This document shows, one piece after another, positions 22,707 through 30,717 of a stretch of DNA of 43,260 nt. The notes under the pieces are model-generated. The model was not told the DNA's origin. It did not search any database and saw only the letters and a program-made list of their open reading frames with translations. Positions within the stretch are counted from its first letter, which is position 1, and each line of letters opens with the position of its first letter. Both the position numbers and the translations under genes were made by a program. Source of the DNA: a virus; IMG/VR virus record IMGVR_UViG_3300034374_003686, positions 1-43,260 of that record. One strand, given 5' to 3'.

Positions 22707-23200
22707 GGAATACGCTGACAGAGGAAGAGACCAAGACAGCAACAGAAGTTGGTCTCGCCAGATATACCAGCAGCCGACGCCACGGGGTGACGGACAGGCT
22801 TGTTGCCAACCTGTCTACCGATGGCAGAAAGTGGTCCGACATCTGGGGTGCACGGGCTGAACTCTGGTTCTCCATCATCAGCGGCCTGCCGTGGACTGGA
22901 CGGACATCGCTGGTGGCGGACGTGGGTGACGACATCGAGGTTAAGACGACAGAGTACAGGGACGGACATCTGATTGTCAGACCGAAAGATCATAAAGATG
23001 ATCCGACGGAGTATATCCGGACTCATACCTACGTTCTTGTAACTCACGACCGAAAGTCCGGCACGTTCAATTATGCGGGATACATTCACGGGGCTGACGC
23101 TATGGACGACCAGTACTGGCATCCGGGCGATGCTTGGTGGGTACCACAATCTGCTCTTCAGAAGGAGATGCCCAATGTGGATCGTACAGCAGCAGAGTGA
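22703..23200 (+). CDS. Putative PD-(D/E)XK nuclease-like protein
   Basis: 165 residues from TTG 22703 overlapping the polymerase stop (TTGA). The notable run is RAELWFSIISGLP, then ADVGDDIEVKTT: an acidic residue followed by D-x-E-V-K, the active-site pattern of PD-(D/E)XK nucleases. A later VLVTHDRKSG and GYIHGADAM follow. Such small nucleases in phage replication blocks are often recombination or Holliday-junction enzymes. The assignment relies on one motif, and the TTG start with weak ribosome binding is uncertain. Confidence 0.6.
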   Translation: MRNTLTEEETKTATEVGLARYTSSRRHGVTDRLVANLSTDGRKWSDIWGARAELWFSIISGLPWTGRTSLVADVGDDIEVKTTEYRDGHLIVRPKDHKDDPTEYIRTHTYVLVTHDRKSGTFNYAGYIHGADAMDDQYWHPGDAWWVPQSALQKEMPNVDRTAAE

Positions 23201-23336
23201 CGGACTGTGGCGTGACGTCTGCCGGTTCGATGACGAGACCGACGCAGAACTCTACGCCATGCACATGGTTGACACGTGCCGGATTGTGTACTACAAAACC
23301 GGACACCAGATGGACATTGAGGAGTACCTGTCGTGA
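23175..23336 (+). CDS. Small protein, unknown function (53 aa)
   Basis: ATG 23175 follows AAGGAGA and overlaps the end of the upstream gene. The product is aromatic and acidic (DGLWRDVCRFDDETDAELYAM) with a Tyr-rich end. No domain is recognised. It overlaps the next gene by four bases (GTGA). Confidence 0.6.
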   Translation: MWIVQQQSDGLWRDVCRFDDETDAELYAMHMVDTCRIVYYKTGHQMDIEEYLS

Positions 23337-23734
23337 AGATTGAAGTTGAACTTCACAGTGACTTTGCGGATGACCTTGTCATTGCCTCCCTGAAACAAAG
23401 CCTGTCGTATCTGAGGCATGAGCATGACGAATACATGCGACGCTGCGTCCTCCAGACTTTGTCGTTCTACATGAACTCCGAGGAGTTCGCGACCTTTGAA
23501 CTCAGTCTGACCGGGGACAACGCCGAGGACATTGAGGAAGCCCTCCGTGTTCAGGCGAAGGAGATTGAACTAGACAGCACCTATCCGCCGGATGCACCGT
23601 CTGACTTCCCGAAGGAAGATACGCTGGAGTGGAAGGCTGCCGAGGAAATCCGACGACTCCGCCTGATGGTTGACGAACTGACCAATCACAGGTGGGAAGA
23701 AAAGATTGTCAACGATTCACGATTTGATGGTTGA
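23333..23734 (+). CDS. Acidic protein, unknown function (133 aa)
   Basis: Starts at GTG 23333 overlapping the previous stop. The protein is acidic and largely helical: ADDLVIASLKQSLSYLRHEHDEYMRR, then EDIEEALRVQAKEIELD and a C-terminal EWKAAEEIRRLRLMVDEL coil. No enzyme motif is visible. A related arrangement is common for small phage replication accessory proteins, but this is inference only. Confidence 0.65.
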   Translation: MKIEVELHSDFADDLVIASLKQSLSYLRHEHDEYMRRCVLQTLSFYMNSEEFATFELSLTGDNAEDIEEALRVQAKEIELDSTYPPDAPSDFPKEDTLEWKAAEEIRRLRLMVDELTNHRWEEKIVNDSRFDG

Positions 23735-23814
23735 CATGTGCGGGAGAATCGTCTAGGTTCTCCCCCTGCACGTAACCGGGACTTCGTGCACCCACAAACC
23801 CGAAAGGAAAACAT
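23731..23814 (+). promoter_or_regulatory. Candidate promoter and leader hairpins upstream of SSB
   Basis: TTGACA at 23731-23736 is a perfect -35 hexamer and TAGGTT 17 bases later is a weak -10. The transcript would carry GGGAGAA...TTCTCCC (7-bp stem, about 23742-23764) and TGCACG...CGTGCA (about 23767-23790), followed by AAAGGAAAA before ATG 23816. The arrangement suits a strongly expressed SSB with a structured leader, but the -10 is poor. Confidence 0.4.
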
Positions 23815-23815
23815 C

Positions 23816-24310
23816 ATGGCTGCATTGCGTGGAAAGTGCTACTGGGCGAAGGTTCATGAGCCGGAACCGAATTACTTCGACCCGGAGAAGGTTGAGTACT
23901 CGATCAACATCGGTCACCTGACCGACGATGACAAGGCTCTCCTTCAGAGTCTGAATCTTGGCGACAAGATCAAGACCGACAAAAAGGATGTCATGGGCGA
24001 CTTCATCCAGTTCAAGGCGAAGAACGTCAAGACTATCTACAATCGCGAGACCGGGGAGCGTGACGAGATTGAGAACACGATCATGGTCGTGGACGCTGAT
24101 CTGAATCCTGTTCCCACGGACGTACTTATCGGTAACGGTTCCGAGGTTGTGGTCTCCTTCCAGCCGATCCACTACAAGAAGCTGAAGAAGTGGGGGGTTG
24201 AACTCCTCGGCGTTCAGGTTATTGAACTGAACGAGTACAGCCCGGGTGCTGATCCGATGGCTGACTTCAAGGCCGCTGCCTCCGGCAGTGAGTCTGCGTT
24301 CGCAGCATAG
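23816..24310 (+). CDS. Single-stranded DNA-binding protein (gp2.5-like)
   Basis: 164 residues from ATG 23816, which follows AAAGGAAA. The OB-fold pattern of podovirus-type SSBs is recognisable: RGKCYWAKVHEPEPNYFDPE at the start, GDFIQFKAKNVKTIYN, GNGSEVVVSFQPIHYKKL and GVELLGVQVIELNEYSP. It coats single-stranded DNA during replication and recombination. The C-terminus is less acidic than T7 gp2.5 (ESAFAA) though it keeps a terminal aromatic followed by Ala. It lies immediately upstream of the exonuclease gene and has its own candidate promoter. Confidence 0.8.
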   Translation: MAALRGKCYWAKVHEPEPNYFDPEKVEYSINIGHLTDDDKALLQSLNLGDKIKTDKKDVMGDFIQFKAKNVKTIYNRETGERDEIENTIMVVDADLNPVPTDVLIGNGSEVVVSFQPIHYKKLKKWGVELLGVQVIELNEYSPGADPMADFKAAASGSESAFAA

Positions 24311-24319
24311 TACATTGCC

Positions 24320-25159
24320 ATGAAGAATATCGATACCATCACTGATGATCTACAGACGATGTTCGACTTTGGGGTCTCGTCTCCTGATCCCCAGAATGTC
24401 GAGCGGTTCCTGACTGACGTCAAGGAATCGGTTCTCCGGTCTATCGGGGAGACAACGTCTGGCCCGTCCAATCTTCGGATGTCTAATCTTGGGCGGAAAG
24501 ATCGTCAGCTTTGGTACGATATTCGACGTGGCAGGACCGGGGGCCTCCAGTATTCAACCCGCATCAAGTTTCTGATGGGGCATATCATGGAGGCCCTCGT
24601 TCTTTTCCTCCTGAAGGAGGCAGGACATACCGTCGAGGACGAGCAGAAGACGCTGGAGGTTGATGGTGTCGTCGGGCACATGGATGCCCGGATCGACGGG
24701 GTCATCACCGACGTTAAGACTACGTCCCGATTCGGATTCCGAAAGTTTGCAGACGCCGAGACGCTGACATCCGACGATCCGTTCGGCTACATCGGGCAGG
24801 TGTCTGCCTACGCTCATGCAGAGGGGGACAGCCGGGCTGCCTTCCTTGCAATCAACAAGGAATCGGGGGAGATCGGCGTCTGCACTGTCTCCGGTAATCA
24901 GATGATCAATGTCCCGGAGCGAATTGCCCATGTCAAATCCGTACTCGATTCTGATGATCCTCCACCTCGGTGTTACGATCCGGTCCCAGACGGGGCGTCA
25001 GGGAATATGGCGTTGCCAAAGGCGTGTTCGTTCTGTGATCACCGATCTGAGTGCTGGGCCGATGCAAATGGCGGTCGAGGTCTACGAGGATTCGCCTACG
25101 CCGGAGGAGTGAAGTACCTCACCCACGTATCCCGTGAACCAAATGTCCCGGAAGTCTAA
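24320..25159 (+). CDS. PD-(D/E)XK exonuclease (Cas4/RecB-like)
   Basis: 279 residues. Motifs of the PD-(D/E)XK superfamily are clear: GHIMEALVLFLLKEAG (acidic Glu in a helix), GHMDARIDGVITDVKTTS (D and DVK catalytic pattern, about residues 113-130) and GQVSAYAHAEG. The C-terminal part has cysteines (CYDP, then CSFCDHRSEC) like the Fe-S cluster of Cas4/AddB-type nucleases. In podovirus-like phages this enzyme degrades 5' ends during recombination and host DNA breakdown. It follows SSB and precedes the GIY-YIG gene, forming a recombination cluster. Confidence 0.85.
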   Translation: MKNIDTITDDLQTMFDFGVSSPDPQNVERFLTDVKESVLRSIGETTSGPSNLRMSNLGRKDRQLWYDIRRGRTGGLQYSTRIKFLMGHIMEALVLFLLKEAGHTVEDEQKTLEVDGVVGHMDARIDGVITDVKTTSRFGFRKFADAETLTSDDPFGYIGQVSAYAHAEGDSRAAFLAINKESGEIGVCTVSGNQMINVPERIAHVKSVLDSDDPPPRCYDPVPDGASGNMALPKACSFCDHRSECWADANGGRGLRGFAYAGGVKYLTHVSREPNVPEV

Positions 25160-25601
25160 CCTAGGTCATTGGAAAAATCCCGGAAGGCTGAAGCTAGACC
25201 CTGAAGAATCCTTCGGCTTTGTCTATCTGATTGTAAACACGCTGACCGGGCGGCGGTACATCGGGAAGAAGCAGTATCACCGATACTCGAAGGGACGTCG
25301 TCGTGGTGTGTCGGACTGGAGGACATACACCTCGTCATCCCGGGAGGTGAACGAGGACATCACCCGGCTTGGGAAGAAGAACTTTCACTTCGAGATACTG
25401 GCAGAGTTTCAGACCCGTGGCGGGCTGACGTACGGGGAGACGAATCTACAGCACGTAGCCGACGTGCTGACACTGGCTGACGAGAACGGTAACCGGATAT
25501 TCTATAACGCATTCATCGACAAGATACGTTTTATCCCGGGAGAGTTCCTCTCTGACGCCGACAAACAGAGAGTTGTTCGCCGTGTCAGAAATTACAGTTG
25601 A
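25143..25601 (+). CDS. GIY-YIG-type endonuclease
   Basis: 152 residues from ATG 25143; GTG 25134 would add three. The first strand pair reads FVYLIVNTLTGRRYIGKK (GIY-YIG equivalent), followed by KGRRRGVSDWRTYTSSSREV, then GKKNFHFEILAEF and YGETNLQHVADV with the late Glu/Asn. GIY-YIG nucleases cut branched or specific DNA; in phage replication blocks they often act on recombination intermediates or as homing enzymes. Here it lies inside an operon without an intron, favouring a repair or recombination function. The start overlaps the exonuclease stop. Confidence 0.75.
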   Translation: MSRKSNLGHWKNPGRLKLDPEESFGFVYLIVNTLTGRRYIGKKQYHRYSKGRRRGVSDWRTYTSSSREVNEDITRLGKKNFHFEILAEFQTRGGLTYGETNLQHVADVLTLADENGNRIFYNAFIDKIRFIPGEFLSDADKQRVVRRVRNYS

Positions 25602-25932
25602 CGATGGATTCCTCGATCTGCTATTAGACGAGGCAGCCCGGGACAACAGGCAGGACCCTCACCGTCTGCTCTTCCTTGCGGTAATCTTTCAGGCACTCCT
25701 TGACGCAACCAAGCCGGAGAACGAGAATGAGTCGGCAGAAGCGGTACTGGCCCGGGACAGGGCGAAGGGATGGTTCTTCGCCCCGGCTGGGGTCACGGCC
25801 ACAGATTTCGAAACAGTCTGTGACCTTGCCTCCGTCGATCCCATGCAGGTCAGAACCTATGCAACCCGGGTTCTCCGGGACGGGACAGAAACATTTGTCA
25901 GAAGGAAGATCAATGCGATCCTCAACCACTAA
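25582..25932 (+). CDS. Conserved phage protein, unknown function (116 aa)
   Basis: Starts at GTG 25582 overlapping the previous stop region; a TTG at 25573 is an alternative. The protein is helical and acidic with a conserved-looking middle: HRLLFLAVIFQALLDATKP, SAEAVLARDRAKGWFFAPAGV, FETVCDLASVDPMQVRTYATRVL. Proteins with this arrangement occur in other alphaproteobacterial phages with unknown function; the last part resembles a small HTH or helical bundle. No catalytic motif is visible. Confidence 0.65.
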   Translation: MSEITVDDGFLDLLLDEAARDNRQDPHRLLFLAVIFQALLDATKPENENESAEAVLARDRAKGWFFAPAGVTATDFETVCDLASVDPMQVRTYATRVLRDGTETFVRRKINAILNH

Positions 25933-26272
25933 GACCAAGTCTGACGGCTGGTCTACCGACTACTACGAACTGCCCCCGGGTGCCCGGGAACTTCAGGACC
26001 TTATCGAGTACAGGGAGATGAACTTCTCTGTCGGTAATATCTTCAAGGCTGCGTACCGCCTTGGCCGGAAGGAGGGGGCTGACACGCTCTACGATCTGCG
26101 GAAGATCATGTGGTACGCCGAGCGGGAGATAGCCCGTCTGTCGTCCGTGGCGGACAACAAGTACTGCCTGTTCTGTGACGAACGACACGCCGGTCCCTGC
26201 CCGTACGAGGGGACTGAGATGAGCGAGTACAACGATCTTTACGAGGACACCGACAAATATGAACAGCCCTGA
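25913..26272 (+). CDS. DUF3310-family protein (T7 gp1.7-like)
   Basis: 119 residues from ATG 25913, with GAAGGA upstream, overlapping the upstream gene. Residues about 14-78 match DUF3310: YYELPPGARELQDLI, NFSVGNIFKAAYRLGRKEG, DTLYDLRKIMWYAEREIARL. T7 gp1.7, of this family, is a nucleotide kinase acting on dTMP/dGMP. A C-terminal CLFCDERHAGPC segment adds a small zinc-ribbon-like pattern. It lies in the nucleotide-metabolism part of the operon, consistent with supplying precursors for replication. Kinase activity is inferred from the family only. Confidence 0.78.
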   Translation: MRSSTTKTKSDGWSTDYYELPPGARELQDLIEYREMNFSVGNIFKAAYRLGRKEGADTLYDLRKIMWYAEREIARLSSVADNKYCLFCDERHAGPCPYEGTEMSEYNDLYEDTDKYEQP

Positions 26273-26888
26273 ACGCACCCTCCATCTTCCTGCGTCTGAC
26301 TCCCACTTTGCCGGGGCAGGGTGGGATTACCAGAAGCCGCAGCGTGAGGCTGCCATCGCTGCCTGTCGTCAACACCGGACTGCCGTCGATGTCGGTGCAC
26401 ACGTCGGTATCTGGACCCGCCGTTTCGCCGAGGTCTTCAAGTCTGTCTGGTCGTTCGAGCCGTGCCCGGAGAATCTTCTCCCCCTGTACCGGAACACTGA
26501 CGGGCTGAAGAACGTGGTTGTCAACGATGCAGCCATTGCAGAAGGTCCGGACGTCCTTGCCCTGAAACGACTCAGGGCGGACAACTCCGGCATGTGGCGT
26601 CTGGCCGCACCCGGGGAGGAGATCAAGTCTAACTCCTACTTCGTCCGTGTCGTTGCCCTTGACGATCTCCAGATTCCTGATGTTGACCTGATCAAGATCG
26701 ACGTGGAGGGGGTGGAGCCTCGTGTTCTACTCGGTGCCCGGCAGACGATCCAGACGTACCGGCCTGTCCTCTGTATCGAGGCGAAAGAATCCGATTCTGA
26801 GGAACGGATCAATATGGTTCTTGACTACTTCGAAGTTCCGTATAAGATGAGCCGGGTCGGATCAGAAGCTATCTACATCCCGGAGTAA
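26259..26888 (+). CDS. FkbM-family methyltransferase
   Basis: 209 residues; ATG 26259 overlaps the upstream gene. The SAM-binding pattern is clear: TAVDVGAHVGIWTRRFAEVF (motif I), VWSFEPCPENLLPLYRN, then VDLIKIDVEGVEPRVLLGARQTIQ and PVLCIEAKES, typical of FkbM methyltransferases that act on sugars or small molecules. It could modify carbohydrate made by the glycosyltransferases at 29.9-32.3 kb, or a host or phage surface component. The true substrate is unknown. The rest of the operon has overlapping or near-overlapping genes, consistent with co-expression. Confidence 0.85.
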   Translation: MNSPERTLHLPASDSHFAGAGWDYQKPQREAAIAACRQHRTAVDVGAHVGIWTRRFAEVFKSVWSFEPCPENLLPLYRNTDGLKNVVVNDAAIAEGPDVLALKRLRADNSGMWRLAAPGEEIKSNSYFVRVVALDDLQIPDVDLIKIDVEGVEPRVLLGARQTIQTYRPVLCIEAKESDSEERINMVLDYFEVPYKMSRVGSEAIYIPE

Positions 26889-26891
26889 ATC

Positions 26892-27035
26892 ATGGCAAAG
26901 AAGATGACTGGGTTTGAGAAGCAGCGCATTCTCAAGACCCACACCCGTCGGCGCAACAAGCCGCACGGGCGACGACACGCGAAGAAGATGACCCCCAAGT
27001 CTGGTATCCGTAACAAGCGAGGCTTCTATCTGTGA
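26892..27035 (+). CDS. Small basic protein, unknown function (47 aa)
   Basis: ATG 26892 is three bases after the FkbM stop; the last four bases overlap the ThyX start. The 47-residue product is exceptionally basic, with MAKKMTGFEKQRILKTHTRR, RRNKPHGRRHAKK and GIRNKRGFYL. A ribosomal-protein-like or nucleic-acid-binding role is possible; no family is recognised. Its perfect fit between two genes supports translation. Confidence 0.55.
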   Translation: MAKKMTGFEKQRILKTHTRRRNKPHGRRHAKKMTPKSGIRNKRGFYL

Positions 27036-27682
27036 AGGCTACATACATATCTCATATGGGCGACGATAGCCTTGTTGTTGACGCTGCGCGTGTGTCCTTC
27101 GCCCGGAAGGCAGCCGAGTTCACCCCGGCGCAGAACGACAAGCTGATCAGGTACCTTGCCCGGCACGGCCACTGGACACCGTTCGGGCATCCGCAGATCA
27201 CCATTCATATTGAGGCACCGATCTTTGTCGCCCGTCAGCTTGTCAAGCATCAGGTCGGCCTTGTCTGGAACGAGGTGTCCCGCAGGTACATCGACAGCCC
27301 ACCGACGTTCTTCACCCCCCGGTCGTGGCGTCCCCGGGCTGCCAACAACAAGCAGGGTTCTGTCCGGGACGATCAGATCGGGGACATGAGGGCTGCGTAC
27401 ACCGTCTATCAGGACACCGTCCGTGTTCTGGTCGATGCGTACGACGATCTTCTGGCCCTTGGCGTTGCCCCTGAACAGGCCCGGATGATCCTCCCCCTGT
27501 CGTCCATGACCGAATGGTACTGGACCGGCAGTCTGGCAGCATGGGCACGGGTCTACCGGCTCCGTTCCGGGGAGGATGCACAGGCAGAGACGTCCGAGAT
27601 TGCGGAGGACATCGGGGATATTCTCCGCGAACTTTACCCCGTATCGTGGGCAGCACTCACAGGAGAAGCAGATGCGTCGTGA
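27032..27682 (+). CDS. thyX: Flavin-dependent thymidylate synthase
   Basis: 216 residues from GTG 27032. ThyX makes dTMP from dUMP using FAD, methylenetetrahydrofolate and NADPH. Diagnostic pieces are VVDAARVSFAR, YLARHGHWTPFGHPQITI and the ThyX signature region KHQVGLVWNEVSRRY (72-86), followed by SSMTEWYWTGSL. The canonical RHR is replaced by KHQ and one extra residue lies before NExSxRY, as in ThyX of several marine phages. It supplies thymidine nucleotides beside NrdJ and DUF3310. The stop overlaps the next gene by 11 bases. Confidence 0.92.
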   Translation: MKATYISHMGDDSLVVDAARVSFARKAAEFTPAQNDKLIRYLARHGHWTPFGHPQITIHIEAPIFVARQLVKHQVGLVWNEVSRRYIDSPPTFFTPRSWRPRAANNKQGSVRDDQIGDMRAAYTVYQDTVRVLVDAYDDLLALGVAPEQARMILPLSSMTEWYWTGSLAAWARVYRLRSGEDAQAETSEIAEDIGDILRELYPVSWAALTGEADAS

Positions 27683-27860
27683 ACCACAAGATTATATCGG
27701 AAGCAAATTGGCGTCGCAGCGGCTGGTCCGTAGGATCAAAGATTACTACGCCAATCGTGGTGTCCAGAATGTCCGTGTCTGGGTGGAAGAATTTCAGCAC
27801 GGAAATCAGACATACTATCAGGTCCGCTCCAACTTGAGGTTCGAAGTTCCCCATGTCTAA
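27672..27860 (+). CDS. Small basic protein, unknown function (62 aa)
   Basis: ATG 27672, with AGGAGAAGC upstream, overlaps the ThyX end. Its product (MRREPQDYIGSKLASQRLV, then a RRIKDYYANRG helix, WVEEFQHGNQTYYQVRS) is basic and beta-like at the end. It overlaps the NrdJ start by eight bases. No domain is recognised; the position suggests a small partner or regulator of nucleotide enzymes. Confidence 0.6.
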   Translation: MRREPQDYIGSKLASQRLVRRIKDYYANRGVQNVRVWVEEFQHGNQTYYQVRSNLRFEVPHV

Positions 27861-29754
27861 TCATCTGCCAACCCAATACCAACAGTTCATTGCCCTGTCC
27901 CGCTATGCCCGGTGGCTCCCCGATGAGGGACGCCGGGAAACATGGTCGGAGACGGTTGACCGATACATCGACAATGTCGTCCGCCGGGCTATCCCCGGGG
28001 AGGATACGGTTGTCAACAACATCCGGGACGCTATCCTGTCCCTGTCCGTCATGCCGTCCATGCGGATGATGATGACGGCAGGCCCGGCCCTCGACCGGGA
28101 CAACACTGCCGGGTACAACTGCTCGTACATTGCCGTGGACGATCCCAAGGCATTCGACGAGGCCATGATGATCCTGCTCTGCGGGACCGGCGTCGGCTTC
28201 TCTGTCGAACGACAACACATTGCCCGTCTCCCGGAGGTCCCGGAGAAGCTGTTTGATGCGGAGGACGTGATCGTCGTCCACGACTCGAAGGAAGGATGGG
28301 CGAAGGCGTACCGTAAGCTGGTCGCCATGCTGTACGCCGGGGAGATTCCCCGGTGGGATGTATCCGGTGTTCGCCCGGCGGGTGCCAAGCTGAAGACGTT
28401 CGGGGGCAGGGCATCAGGCCCGGAGCCGCTGGTCGATCTGTTCCGGTTCACCATCGACATCTTCCGGAAGGCTGCCGGTCGTCGGCTGAACAGCATCGAA
28501 TGTCACGACATCATGTGCAAGATCGGGGACATTGTCGTTGTCGGTGGCGTCCGCCGGTCGGCCATGATCAGCCTGTCGAACCTGTCGGACGACCGGATGC
28601 GACATGCCAAGTCGGGCCAGTGGTGGGAGGGGAACGCCCAACGTGCACTGGCTAACAACTCGGCTGTCTATACCGAGAAGCCTGACGTCGAATCCTTCCT
28701 CCGCGAATGGACTGCACTGGTCGAGTCGAAGTCTGGCGAACGTGGTATCTTCGCCCGGTACGCTGCCGAGGCACACGTCGCCTCCCGGGGTCGTCGGGAG
28801 ACTGGTCATGAATGGGGGACGAACCCCTGCTCCGAGATCATTCTCCGGTCGAACCAGTTCTGTAATCTGACGGAGGTTGTCGTCCGGGCCGGGGATACCC
28901 GGAAGACGCTGGAGGAAAAGGTCCGTCTTGCCACGATCCTTGGGACGATCCAGTCTACCTTCACCAAGTTCCCGTATCTTCGCCGGGTCTGGACGAAGAA
29001 CACGGAGGAGGAACGTCTGCTGGGTGTAAGCCTGACCGGTATCATGGACAACCCGATCACCTCGGCCCCTGACCCGGAACTGCTCCGTCATCTGCGTGAC
29101 GTAGCCGTGGACACCAACAAGGCATGGGCCTCGATGCTTGGCATCCCTGCCTCGGCAGCCATTACCTGCGTGAAGCCGTCCGGGACTGTCTCCCAGCTTG
29201 TCGATGCAGGGTCCGGTATCCATGCCCGACACAGCCCGTACTACATCCGGACTGTCCGGGGCGACGTGAAGGACCCGCTGACGACCCTGATGAAGGACGA
29301 GGGCGTCCCGTGGGAGCCGGAAGTTTTTCACCCGGATTCGACTGTCGTCTTCTCGTTCCCGCAGAAGGCACCCGGCGGGGCTGTCACCCGGAACGACATG
29401 ACTGCCATCGAGCAGCTAGAACTGTGGAAGACGTACGCCCTCAACTGGTGCGAACACAAGCCGTCTGTGACGATCAGCGTCAGGGACGAGGAGTGGGTGG
29501 ACGTCGGGGCGTGGGTCTACCGTAACTTCGACATCTGCTCCGGGATCAGCTTCCTCCCGCACTCGGATCATACGTACCAACAGGCCCCGTATCAGGACTG
29601 TGACAAGGCTGCGTACGATGAACTGCTGGGCCGTATGCCAGTGACCATCAACTGGGGACGGCTTGGGGAGTACGAGTCGGACGACAATACATCGGGGATG
29701 CAGACTCTCGCATGTACCGGGGGAGTGTGTGAAATTGTCGATCTCACCAAATAA
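27853..29754 (+). CDS. nrdJ: Adenosylcobalamin-dependent ribonucleotide reductase (class II)
   Basis: 633 residues, the size of a monomeric class II ribonucleotide triphosphate reductase, which reduces ribonucleotides to deoxyribonucleotides using B12. Active-site NPCSE (N324, C326, E328) has the thiyl Cys and its partners; C90 in AGYNCSYIAV and C337 form the redox pair, and C621/C626 (CTGGVC) are the C-terminal reducing pair. GTGVGFSVER and VKPSGTVSQL are also typical. B12 use suits oligotrophic marine hosts that make or take up cobalamin. The DUF1289-type gene follows, overlapping its stop. It is the main source of dNTPs here with ThyX. Confidence 0.93.
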   Translation: MSNHLPTQYQQFIALSRYARWLPDEGRRETWSETVDRYIDNVVRRAIPGEDTVVNNIRDAILSLSVMPSMRMMMTAGPALDRDNTAGYNCSYIAVDDPKAFDEAMMILLCGTGVGFSVERQHIARLPEVPEKLFDAEDVIVVHDSKEGWAKAYRKLVAMLYAGEIPRWDVSGVRPAGAKLKTFGGRASGPEPLVDLFRFTIDIFRKAAGRRLNSIECHDIMCKIGDIVVVGGVRRSAMISLSNLSDDRMRHAKSGQWWEGNAQRALANNSAVYTEKPDVESFLREWTALVESKSGERGIFARYAAEAHVASRGRRETGHEWGTNPCSEIILRSNQFCNLTEVVVRAGDTRKTLEEKVRLATILGTIQSTFTKFPYLRRVWTKNTEEERLLGVSLTGIMDNPITSAPDPELLRHLRDVAVDTNKAWASMLGIPASAAITCVKPSGTVSQLVDAGSGIHARHSPYYIRTVRGDVKDPLTTLMKDEGVPWEPEVFHPDSTVVFSFPQKAPGGAVTRNDMTAIEQLELWKTYALNWCEHKPSVTISVRDEEWVDVGAWVYRNFDICSGISFLPHSDHTYQQAPYQDCDKAAYDELLGRMPVTINWGRLGEYESDDNTSGMQTLACTGGVCEIVDLTK

Positions 29755-29902
29755 ACCTGCCGCCCCGGGGCCTCACGCTACCCAGTGCTGTAAGACCTGC
29801 CGCCTCGATGAGAACAAAGAGTACTGTGTCGGGTGCGGCAGGACAGTCGAGGAAATCAGGCAGGCTTACGAGGACTACAAAAATTCCCTTGTGAAGAAAT
29901 AA
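29729..29902 (+). CDS. DUF1289-family zinc-binding protein (57 aa)
   Basis: GTG 29729 lies inside the last 26 bases of nrdJ, with GGGGGAG upstream. The product has the DUF1289 pattern CKTCRLDENKEYCVGCGRT followed by VEEIRQAYEDY; four cysteines suggest a zinc or Fe-S knuckle. DUF1289 proteins are common small proteins in alphaproteobacteria, often near nucleotide or fatty-acid genes, with unknown role. Its presence in the phage operon directly after nrdJ is unusual and may reflect capture from a host. Confidence 0.75.
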   Translation: MKLSISPNKPAAPGPHATQCCKTCRLDENKEYCVGCGRTVEEIRQAYEDYKNSLVKK

Positions 29903-29937
29903 GGGTCCGACAAAGATGGGGGTGGAGGTAATCTGCC

Positions 29938-30717
29938 ATGAAGCCAACCATCCCTATCTTTGTCGGGTACGACGCATCAACTGCCGAGGCATTCCTTGCC
30001 TGTGCCGGGTCCATCACTGAGAACACCAAGGACTCGGCCCCGGTAATTCACCCGCTCCAGCACCGCAATCTCCGTCGTGACGGCCTGTTCTATCGCCAGT
30101 GGGACATCGACGAGGTCGGCCAGTACTGGGACAAGGAAGACGGCAGACCGTTCTCGACAGAGTTCTCCTTCTCCCGGTTCTGCACGGTGGACTGGGCCAG
30201 ACGGATGGGTTACACCGGGTGGGTCATGTTCTGTGACTCGGACTTTATCTTTCTGTCGGACTTGACGAAGCTGTTCGACTACGCTAGAAAGTATCCCGAC
30301 AAGGCCCTGCTCACCGTCCAGTTCGACTGGCAACCTGCCGAGGAGATGAAGATGGACGGGCGTATCCAGTCCCAGTACAACAGGAAACTCTGGTCGTCCC
30401 TGATGATGTTCAACATGGATCATCCTGCTAACGCCGGGCTGACGACACAGCTTGTCAACACGGCATCAGGGTCTGATCTGCACCGCTTCTGTTGGTTGTC
30501 AGACGATGACATCGGGGAACTACCCGGCGGTTGGAACTGGATCGAGGGTATCAGCCCAGACCACCAGACCCCGTTTGCTGTTCATCATAGCCACGGTCTC
30601 CCCATCCACCCGGGATATGAGACTTCCCGGTACGCAGAAGAGTGGGACGGTTATCTCCGGCGTCATCTGCGTCGCCTATCATCCCGGAAGAAATTGCCTG
30701 AAGGAATCCTCTCATGA
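29938..30717 (+). CDS. Glycosyltransferase (GT8-like, DSD motif)
   Basis: 259 residues; a strong GGTGGAGG precedes ATG 29938. The GT-A fold features are a nucleotide-sugar-binding start (IPIFVGYDAS), FSFSRFCTVDWARRMG, then VMFCDSDFIFLSDLTKLF with DSD as the metal-binding D-x-D equivalent, and a late HSHGLPIHPGYE segment. It would transfer a sugar from a nucleotide donor to an unknown acceptor. Together with the fused protein next to it and the methyltransferases it could decorate virion, DNA or host glycans. The next gene starts inside its stop. Confidence 0.75.
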   Translation: MKPTIPIFVGYDASTAEAFLACAGSITENTKDSAPVIHPLQHRNLRRDGLFYRQWDIDEVGQYWDKEDGRPFSTEFSFSRFCTVDWARRMGYTGWVMFCDSDFIFLSDLTKLFDYARKYPDKALLTVQFDWQPAEEMKMDGRIQSQYNRKLWSSLMMFNMDHPANAGLTTQLVNTASGSDLHRFCWLSDDDIGELPGGWNWIEGISPDHQTPFAVHHSHGLPIHPGYETSRYAEEWDGYLRRHLRRLSSRKKLPEGILS

